Shown here one piece after another: positions 58,515 through 64,000 of a stretch of DNA of 64,000 nt (position 1 is the stretch's first letter; every line of letters begins with the position of its first letter). Source of the stretch: Cyanobium sp. ATX 6F1 (GTDB lineage: Bacteria > Cyanobacteriota > Cyanobacteriia > PCC-6307 > Cyanobiaceae). Below the pieces are notes generated by a model. That model saw only the letters and a program-made list of their open reading frames with translations, did no database searches and was not told where the DNA came from. Where the stretch lies: assembly GCF_024346315.1 (NCBI RefSeq), contig NZ_JAGQCS010000002.1:310001-374000 (forward strand), read 5' to 3'. The translations under genes and the position numbers were made by a program.

Positions 58515-58940
58515 ATGCCCCTGACTGCCGCTGCCCCCTTCGCCTGGTCGCTGGTGCTGGCCGGCGCCGTGGTGATCGTGAGCCTGGTGCCGCTGGCCCT
58601 GGGCCGCTCCCGGGCTGATTTCAGCGTCGCCGATCTGGCGGCACCGCGGGCGATGTTCGAGCGGCTGCCGGCCTGGGGGCAGCGGGCCAGCTGGGCCCAC
58701 CAGAACGCCTTCGAGGCGTTCACGCTCCATGCCCCGGCCTGCCTGCTCTGCCTGGTCGCCGGGGTGAACGCGCCGGCGGCGCTGGTGGCCGCCTGGGCCC
58801 ATCCGCTGCTGCGCCTGGCCTACAACGGCGCCTATGTGGCCAACGTGCCTCCCCTGCGCAGCCTCTGCTGGATCGGCGCGCTGCTCGCCACGGCGGTGCT
58901 GTATTCCGAAGGGCTCAAGGCGGTGCTGGCGGCGGCTTGA
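58515..58940 (+). CDS. MAPEG-family membrane protein
   Basis: A 141-residue four-helix membrane protein. The conserved block RASWAHQNAFEAFTLHAPAC, then LRLAYNGAYVANVPPLRSLC, are the MAPEG signatures (ExxxNxxE-like AHQNAFE and RxxYxxxY-like RLAYNGAY). Bacterial MAPEG proteins are often glutathione-dependent or of unknown substrate. It is divergent from yajQ, with 66 bp between the starts. Confidence 0.85.
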   Translation: MPLTAAAPFAWSLVLAGAVVIVSLVPLALGRSRADFSVADLAAPRAMFERLPAWGQRASWAHQNAFEAFTLHAPACLLCLVAGVNAPAALVAAWAHPLLRLAYNGAYVANVPPLRSLCWIGALLATAVLYSEGLKAVLAAA

Positions 58941-58977
58941 ACCAGCTAGCCCGCGGCCACCGAGCGGCGGTCCGCCC

Positions 58978-59889
58978 TCAGCCCTTCTCCTGCAGCCCCC
59001 TGAGAGCGGTGAGCAGGGAGGCGGGACTCTGGGGGTCGACCATCAGCACGCTGCCACCGGGGGTCTTGGCCATCTCCTTGCCCATGGAGGTCCAGTCCAT
59101 GGCCAGCAACAGGCGCAGGCCTTCGGCGCCCGCCGGGTGGGCTTCGATCACACGCGCCAGCTCGGCGGCCGCCTCGGCGCGGGCAATGGCCAACACCTTC
59201 TGCTGCTGGGCCTGGGCTTCGGAACCCAGCAGCAGGGCCTCCTGCTGGGCCTTGGCATCGAGCACCAGGGCCTCGGCCCGCCCCTTGGCCGCATTCACCT
59301 GTGACTCCCGCTCCCCTTCGGAGCGCAGGATCGCGGCGCGCTTCTCGCGCTCGGCGCTCATCTGCATCTCCATCGCCTGCTGCACCCCCGGGGACGGCAC
59401 GATGTCGCGCATCTCCACCCGGGTGACCTTCACGCCCCAGGGATCGGTGGCCTGATCAAGCTCATGGAGCAGCACTTCGTTCACCTCCGAGCGGGTGGAG
59501 AAGGTCTGGTCGAGGTCGAGCTTGCCCATCTCCGAGCGGATCTGGGTGAGCACCAGATTCACCATCGCCGACTGCAGGTTGTCGAGGGCGTAGTAGGCCT
59601 TGGCATGCTCGAGCAGCTGCCAGTAGACCACCGCATCCACCTCGATCGAGACGTTGTCCTTGGTGATGCACTGCTGGGGGGGAATGTCGAGCACCCGCTC
59701 CTTGAGCGACTCGTTGCTGACGACCCGTTCGACCACGGGCAGCACCAGCGACAGGCCCGGCTTGAGTTCCCGGTCGAACTTGCCCAGGCGCTCCACCAGC
59801 ATCGAGCGCCCGCCGTTGGTGATCTTGGCGCTGCCCACTCCCAGAAACCCGAGCAGCACCAGCGCCGGCAGCGAAAACAGCACTTCCAT
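58978..59889 (-). CDS. SPFH/band-7 (stomatin-like, paraslipin-type) protein
   Basis: A 303-residue protein with an N-terminal membrane helix (LFSLPALVLLGFLGVG). The SPFH domain at about 25-190 has VVERVVSNESLKERVLDIPP, CITKDNVSIEVDAVVYWQL and VTRVEMRDIVPSPGVQQAME. A long Ala/Glu/Gln-rich coiled coil at about 185-255 follows. The pattern is that of paraslipins/QmcA. It is divergent from the NfeD gene 86 bp away, a partner pair found in many bacteria. It likely scaffolds membrane microdomains or quality control. Confidence 0.92.
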   Translation of the reverse strand: MEVLFSLPALVLLGFLGVGSAKITNGGRSMLVERLGKFDRELKPGLSLVLPVVERVVSNESLKERVLDIPPQQCITKDNVSIEVDAVVYWQLLEHAKAYYALDNLQSAMVNLVLTQIRSEMGKLDLDQTFSTRSEVNEVLLHELDQATDPWGVKVTRVEMRDIVPSPGVQQAMEMQMSAEREKRAAILRSEGERESQVNAAKGRAEALVLDAKAQQEALLLGSEAQAQQQKVLAIARAEAAAELARVIEAHPAGAEGLRLLLAMDWTSMGKEMAKTPGGSVLMVDPQSPASLLTALRGLQEKG

Positions 59890-59975
59890 GGGAGTCCAGA
59901 TGGGTTGAACCGATCCAGGTTAGGCAGCGCTGCCGTTCAGCCCACAGCAGACTGGCAGGATTCGCCCTTGGCCCG

Positions 59976-60401
59976 ATGGCCCCACTGTTCTGGCTGGCGA
60001 TGGCCGGGGTGCTGTTCCTGATCGAAGTGAGCATCCCCGGGTTCGGGGGCTTCGAGATCGCGGCGGTGGCCGCCCTGCTGGTGTCGGCGCTCACGGCCCT
60101 GGTGGGCCTGCCGGTGTCGATGCAGGTGGTGGTCTTTGCCCTGATCAGCCTGCTGGGCAGCGCGGCGCTGTGGCGCTGGTCGAGCCGGCAGCCCTCGAAG
60201 CTGGAGCGCCTCGCCCCCGCCGACGACCGGGCCGAGGTGATCGCCGCCTTCGACGCCCAGGGGCGCGGCCGGGTGCGCTGGCAGGGCCAGAGCTGGGCCG
60301 CCGAAAGCCTCGATGAACCCAGGCGGCTTGAGCCCGGTGATCAGGTGGTGGTGATGCGTCGGGTGGGCACGCGGCTGGAGGTGATGGCCTCGGAATCCTG
60401 A
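59976..60401 (+). CDS. NfeD-family membrane protein
   Basis: A 141-residue protein with two to three N-terminal helices (LFWLAMAGVLFLIEVSIPGF, VVVFALISLLGSAALW). A C-terminal OB-fold domain begins about residue 78 (DDRAEVIAAFDAQGRGRVRW, ending DQVVVMRRVGTRLEVM). This is the short NfeD1b form without the ClpP-like protease. Its partner SPFH gene is divergent and adjacent. Confidence 0.9.
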   Translation: MAPLFWLAMAGVLFLIEVSIPGFGGFEIAAVAALLVSALTALVGLPVSMQVVVFALISLLGSAALWRWSSRQPSKLERLAPADDRAEVIAAFDAQGRGRVRWQGQSWAAESLDEPRRLEPGDQVVVMRRVGTRLEVMASES

Positions 60402-60433
60402 TCAGAATCCTGAAGGGCCCGGGCCCGGCGACC

Positions 60434-60946
60434 TCAGTCGAAGAACATCAGGCTGACCACCTTGCCCATGTCCTCGGCGGCGTGGCAGCTGGTGAGCAGG
60501 GTCTCGCTGTCGTGGAAGGCGTAACAGATCAGCTGGTCGCAGCGGCCGATGATCTCCTGGTTGCAGAGGCTGCTGGCCATCGGCAGGGGCAGTTCGTCGT
60601 GCTCGGGCTTCTCGACCAGGTGCAGCACCCGCTCCAGCTGGTCGCGGGATTCGCTGGGCTGGCGCTCCAGGCTCTGGGGCAGCAGCACCGTCAGCCGGCT
60701 GGGGTCCACCTCCAGCACACCGCGAATGACGGCGGCGTTCACCCCCAACGAGCCCGAGGTGACCAGATTGTGCCCCTCCTGGGCCAGGGACCGCGCCACC
60801 AGCTCCACCAGGTGGATCGAGACCACCGGCACGTGACGGCTGCCGAGGATGGCGATGCGCCGTTTGCCCGTGTCCTGGAGCATCGCCAGCTCCTGGGCCA
60901 GGGTGTCGATCCGGTCGAGGGCCGGTAGATCAAGGGACCGAGTCAA
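60434..60946 (-). CDS. DprA-like Rossmann-fold protein
   Basis: A 170-residue protein with a Rossmann fold. RRIAILGSRHVPVVSIHLVE, NLVTSGSLGVNAAVIRGVLE and RLTVLLPQSLERQP follow the GSR...TSGxxxGID-like DprA/LOG pattern, though the DprA RRGG motif is replaced. Cyanobacterial members are often named DNA recombination-mediator protein A. DNA binding or competence is not shown by the sequence. It lies 42 bp downstream of the DRTGG-type gene. Confidence 0.75.
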   Translation of the reverse strand: MTRSLDLPALDRIDTLAQELAMLQDTGKRRIAILGSRHVPVVSIHLVELVARSLAQEGHNLVTSGSLGVNAAVIRGVLEVDPSRLTVLLPQSLERQPSESRDQLERVLHLVEKPEHDELPLPMASSLCNQEIIGRCDQLICYAFHDSETLLTSCHAAEDMGKVVSLMFFD

Positions 60947-60988
60947 CGCTTGCCATCTGCCAGCGAGTTGAAATTAGCAGCGCTCTCC

Positions 60989-62080
60989 TCAGGCCCGCTG
61001 GGGCAACCTCAGCCGATCGAACAATCGGTTGAACGAGCAGTGCTCCTGCACCAGCTTGAAGGCGTAGGTGGCCTTGACTGATTCGTGCAGGCGGGCGTGG
61101 CCGAAGGCCCGCTCGACCACCTCCACGGTGGTGAGGGTGTCGTGCTCCACCTTGAGGATCGGCACCTCCAGTTCCTCGGCGCGGTTGATCAGCTGTGGCA
61201 GGGGCTCGCTGGCGCCCGTGAGGATCAGGCACTGGGTGGAGGCCTCGAGGGCCGCCAGCTGGATGTCGGTGCGGTCGGCGCCGGTGACCACGGCCATGTT
61301 GCGGCGGCGGCGGAAGAATTCCATCGCCGAGTTGACGTTCATCGCCCCGATGCTGAGGGTTTCCACCAGCAGATCGAGGCGCTCGCGGCAGCAGAGCACC
61401 CGCGCCCCCAGGCGCCCCGCCAGCTCTTCAACGGTGACGCTGCGCAGCAGCGGGCTGCGCGGCATCACACCGAACACCGGCAGCCCCAGAGCTTCCAGGG
61501 CGGGCACCAGTTCGGCGCGCAGTTCGCCCACCTGGTCAGGGTTGACGGAATTGAGCACCACACCGGCCAGGTGCTCCCCCAGCTGCTGCTGGGCCTCCAG
61601 CAGCGCATCGATGCTGAGGCTGTCCTCCCAGCGGTGCACGAGCACCACAGGGGCCGCGAAGGCCTCGGCCAGGCGGCTGAGGTTGAGGCCATAGAGCAGA
61701 CCTTCACTGAGGGTTCCGGCGGCCTCCAGCAGGGTGACCCCGTCACTGAAGGCCCCCAGCCGCCGCTGCAGCAGCTCGAAGCCCGGCCCGGAGCTGCGGC
61801 GCCCCTCCAGCAGGCGGGCCAGGGCGGTGGCGGGCTCCAGCAGATCGAGGGAGGGCAGCAGCTGCTCGGGAGCCAGGCCAAGGATGCTGCCCACGAAACG
61901 CACGTCGTCGTCGATCAGCTCGATCGACTCCTGATCGGGGTCGGGCGTGCAGCTGGTGGCCAGGGGTTTGCCGAAGCGCAAGGCCAGCCCCTGCTGCACC
62001 AGTTGCCTCCCCAGGCCAAGCACCACAGCCGATTTGCCACTGAACGGGTGACAGGAACCAATCAGAAGCGTGGGGGCCAT
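60989..62080 (-). CDS. phosphotransacetylase-family protein with DRTGG domain
   Basis: A 363-residue protein with a P-loop at the N-terminus (LLIGSCHPFSGKSAVVLGL) like dethiobiotin/cobyrinate synthases. LLEAAGTLSEGLLYGLNL and LAGVVLNSVNPDQVGELRAE follow. A C-terminal DRTGG-type domain has IGAMNVNSAMEFFRRRRNM and VVTGADRTDIQLAAL. This is the Pta N-terminal architecture without the transacetylase. It ends at 60989, and its ATG is directly preceded by the EbsA-like gene stop at 62081, so the two form one unit. The function is uncertain. Confidence 0.8.
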   Translation of the reverse strand: MAPTLLIGSCHPFSGKSAVVLGLGRQLVQQGLALRFGKPLATSCTPDPDQESIELIDDDVRFVGSILGLAPEQLLPSLDLLEPATALARLLEGRRSSGPGFELLQRRLGAFSDGVTLLEAAGTLSEGLLYGLNLSRLAEAFAAPVVLVHRWEDSLSIDALLEAQQQLGEHLAGVVLNSVNPDQVGELRAELVPALEALGLPVFGVMPRSPLLRSVTVEELAGRLGARVLCCRERLDLLVETLSIGAMNVNSAMEFFRRRRNMAVVTGADRTDIQLAALEASTQCLILTGASEPLPQLINRAEELEVPILKVEHDTLTTVEVVERAFGHARLHESVKATYAFKLVQEHCSFNRLFDRLRLPQRA

Positions 62081-62485
62081 CTAGAGCACAGGACTGTGGG
62101 GGATCTCACCGACCAGAAGCCAGCGCCAGAAGTTCTCAGGCAGGTCGGGTTCAGCACCCCCGTCACGGTCCTGGATCAGATCCATCAGCCAGAGCACCAG
62201 CTGGTGGGTGGGAACGGAAAAGCTGTAGAGCACTTCGGGCAGCTGGGGAAAGCTCAGCTGACAGCTGCTGCGTTCCTGGGGGGAGGTGCCGGCTTGCCAG
62301 CGCAGCTCGAACACGTGCGGTGTCCCGAACTTCAGCACCCGTTGGCCGCTCACCCGTCCTTGATCGAGCAGATGGATGGCCTGATCCAGCACCCCCTCCC
62401 GGCTGACCCCACTGCAATAGGGGGCATAGAGCGCCACCTGGGCGGCGTCATGGGAGGCCACATCCGTGGGGTTGTTGGAGGCCAT
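62081..62485 (-). CDS. EbsA-like pilus/biofilm protein
   Basis: A 134-residue soluble protein. VALYAPYCSGVSREGVLDQA, GQRVLKFGTPHVFELRWQAG and CQLSFPQLPEVLYSFSVP resemble cyanobacterial EbsA, which in Synechococcus elongatus is needed for type IV pilus assembly and biofilm self-suppression. The match rests on pattern memory. The ATG at 62485 begins the family region; upstream codons in the frame are rejected. Its stop directly abuts the next gene's ATG. Confidence 0.6.
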   Translation of the reverse strand: MASNNPTDVASHDAAQVALYAPYCSGVSREGVLDQAIHLLDQGRVSGQRVLKFGTPHVFELRWQAGTSPQERSSCQLSFPQLPEVLYSFSVPTHQLVLWLMDLIQDRDGGAEPDLPENFWRWLLVGEIPHSPVL

Positions 62486-62568
62486 CCGTGCGTCGGTCGC
62501 CGCGAGCGCTATAAGAATGCCCCATGCTGCCAGCCTGTGGGGCGTTCGCCCACCGATGGGGCCCAGCG

Positions 62569-63342
62569 ATGAATCTGCTTGAGGCGCTCCTGGGCCGGGC
62601 CCTGCCCCTGGCGGGCCGGCGGGTGGCGGTGAGCGGAGCGGGGGGAAGCCTTGGCCGGGCGCTGCTGCTGGAGCTCCAGCGCCGCGGCGCCACACCGATC
62701 GCCCTCACCAGTTCGGCGGCGCCCCTGGAGCTGCGGGACAGCGAAGGCCAGCTGCTGGCTCTCGAGCAGGTGCCCTGGCGCTGCGGCGAGGAGAGCGCCC
62801 TGGCGCAGCTGCTGGAGGGGGTGGACATCCTGGTGATCAACCACGGCATCAATGTCCATGGGGAGCGCAGCCCCGGGGCGGTGGAGCGCTCCCTGGAAGT
62901 GAATGCCCTGAGCGCCTGGCGACTGCTGGAGCTGTTCGTGGCGACCTGCGAACGCCAGGGCCGGCCCGATCCGGCCGCGCCGATCAAGGAGGTGTGGGTG
63001 AACACCTCGGAGGCGGAGGTGCAGCCGGCGTTGAGTCCGCTCTATGAGCTCAGCAAGCGCCTGCTGGGGGAACTGCTGAGCCTGCGTCAGCTGGATGCCC
63101 CGGGGGCCCCCTGGCGCCTGCGGCGGCTGGTGCTGGGGCCGTTCCGCTCCGCCCTCAACCCGATCGGGGTGATGCCGGCGGGCTTCGTGGCCCGCCAAGT
63201 GCTGGCCCAGGCCAGCTGCGGCCTCGGGCTGATCATCGTCACCCCCAATCTGCTCACCTACCTCACGATGCCCCTGGCTGCGGTGTGGCGGCGGCTTTAC
63301 TTCGGTCTGGTCACCCGGCGCCAAACGGACGCTGGGCCCTAG
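62569..63342 (+). CDS. short-chain dehydrogenase/reductase family protein
   Basis: A 257-residue Rossmann protein. The nucleotide-binding motif is [18 protein letters not shown] (GxGGxxGxA). [20 protein letters not shown] carries the NHG equivalent of NNAG, and the catalytic region has the Tyr/Lys pair in [14 protein letters not shown] (YxxxK). Classical SDRs have Ser, Tyr and Lys; Ser may be in NTSEAEV. The C-terminus has a hydrophobic segment ([20 protein letters not shown]) and may contact the membrane. Similar cyanobacterial proteins are named bifunctional sterol desaturase/SDR. The ATG at 62569 is preferred. Confidence 0.8.
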   Translation: MNLLEALLGRALPLAGRRVAVSGAGGSLGRALLLELQRRGATPIALTSSAAPLELRDSEGQLLALEQVPWRCGEESALAQLLEGVDILVINHGINVHGERSPGAVERSLEVNALSAWRLLELFVATCERQGRPDPAAPIKEVWVNTSEAEVQPALSPLYELSKRLLGELLSLRQLDAPGAPWRLRRLVLGPFRSALNPIGVMPAGFVARQVLAQASCGLGLIIVTPNLLTYLTMPLAAVWRRLYFGLVTRRQTDAGP

Positions 63343-64000
63343 AAATCCCGGTCGGTGAGGATCTCGCAGCCGTCACTGGTGACGGCGATGGTGTGCTCCC
63401 ACTGGGCGGAATAGGAGCCGTCCACGGTGACCACGGTCCAACGGTCCTTGAGGGTGCGGCAGTCCTTGGAACCGGCGTTGAGGATCGGCTCCACCGCCAG
63501 GGTCATGCCGGCGCGCAGCTTCATGTTGGGCAGGTCTTTGGTGCGGAAGTTGAACACCGAAGGCTCTTCGTGCAGGTTGCGGCCGACGCCATGGCCGGTG
63601 TAGTCCTCCACCACGGCATAGCCGTGGGCCTCGACGTGATCCTGAACGGCCCCGGCGATGTCGAGCAAGGTGTTGCCGGCCTTGATCTGGGCCAGACCCT
63701 TCATCAGTGATTCCTGGGCCACACGGCTGAGGCGGCGGGTCTCCTCGCTGATGCCCTCCCCGACGCAGAGGGTGATGCAGCTGTCGCCGTGGTAACCCTC
63801 GAAGTAGGCGCCGGTGTCGATCTTGACCAGATCACCGGCCTTGATCACCCGTTTGGCGCTGGGGATCCCATGCACCACTTCGTTGTTGATCGAGGCGCAG
63901 ATGCTGGCGGGGAAGCCGTGGTAGCCCTTGAAGCTCGGCGTGGCGCCCAGCTCACGGATGCGCTGCTCGGCGTGGCGATCGAGATCGGCGGTGGAGAGGC
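63339..64000 (-). CDS. map: methionine aminopeptidase type I, start beyond the window
   Basis: The frame is open to the right edge, so the start codon lies outside. The visible 220 residues hold the whole catalytic domain: [36 protein letters not shown] (metal-binding Asp pair), [14 protein letters not shown] (His), [10 protein letters not shown] (Glu) and [12 protein letters not shown] (Glu). It removes the N-terminal Met from new proteins. Its stop codon overlaps the convergent SDR stop by 4 bp. Confidence 0.95.
   Translation of the reverse strand, partial: LSTADLDRHAEQRIRELGATPSFKGYHGFPASICASINNEVVHGIPSAKRVIKAGDLVKIDTGAYFEGYHGDSCITLCVGEGISEETRRLSRVAQESLMKGLAQIKAGNTLLDIAGAVQDHVEAHGYAVVEDYTGHGVGRNLHEEPSVFNFRTKDLPNMKLRAGMTLAVEPILNAGSKDCRTLKDRWTVVTVDGSYSAQWEHTIAVTSDGCEILTDRDF

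Overview
The window reads as the chromosome of a GC-rich picocyanobacterium of the Cyanobium / freshwater Synechococcus type. Supporting markers are an SLH-domain OprB porin (SOM type), the FutA/FutB iron transporter next to an IdiB-like Crp-family regulator, glycolate dehydrogenase GlcD, glutamate-1-semialdehyde aminomutase HemL, an EbsA-like pilus protein and small cyanobacterial families such as DUF1651. The organism is inferred from gene content only.

Layout. 0-8 kb is zinc homeostasis: znuA-znuC-znuB on the minus strand, the divergent zinc regulator zur, two matching Zur-box palindromes (one before znuA/zur, one before an outer-membrane porin), and a His-rich CobW/COG0523 GTPase. 8-14 kb is iron: futA, futB, an IdiB-like regulator preceded by two tandem Fur-like boxes, and fur. 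Between futB and the regulator sits a 2 kb, AT-richer islet with a cyclopropane-synthase-like methyltransferase, flanked by a 65 bp duplication of the regulator's 3' end. 14-19 kb is a tightly packed minus-strand operon (conserved cyanobacterial protein, DUF554, stand-alone M41-like protease, LarC, UPF0104/YbhN) that leads into fur.

19-40 kb is an accessory, secretion-dominated region: about a dozen small proteins with signal peptides, exonuclease III, an LprI-like protein, an outer-membrane barrel with a displaced signal peptide, and a three-gene operon tpsB-tpsA-GT. TpsA is a 1586-residue two-partner-secretion exoprotein, roughly half of it mucin-like Pro/Thr/Ala repeats. The gene 5 bp downstream encodes a GT2 glycosyltransferase with features of polypeptide GalNAc-transferases plus a helical repeat tail. 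I read this as a candidate glycosylated mucin-like surface protein system, analogous in layout to HMW1A/B/C or EtpBAC but with a different enzyme family and a different kind of substrate.

40-44 kb holds a divergent MlaE-like/MCE lipid-transport pair followed by a debris islet. The islet has small ORFs, a MntA/HepT toxin-antitoxin pair, a thermonuclease pseudogene with a 42 bp inverted segment between 10 bp inverted repeats, a truncated DUF6924 gene, and then a second, broken copy of the MCE 3' end. 44-64 kb is mostly core: glcD, hemL translationally coupled to a complete branched-chain amino-acid ABC transporter (livK,H,M,G,F type), a Na+/Ca2+ exchanger, an amino-acid-binding lipoprotein overlapping a fused 5-oxoprolinase, yajQ, a MAPEG protein, a divergent SPFH/NfeD pair, a DprA-like Rossmann protein, a DRTGG-type protein next to an EbsA-like gene, an SDR enzyme and the start-truncated map gene. 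No rRNA, tRNA, CRISPR array or intact insertion sequence was seen.
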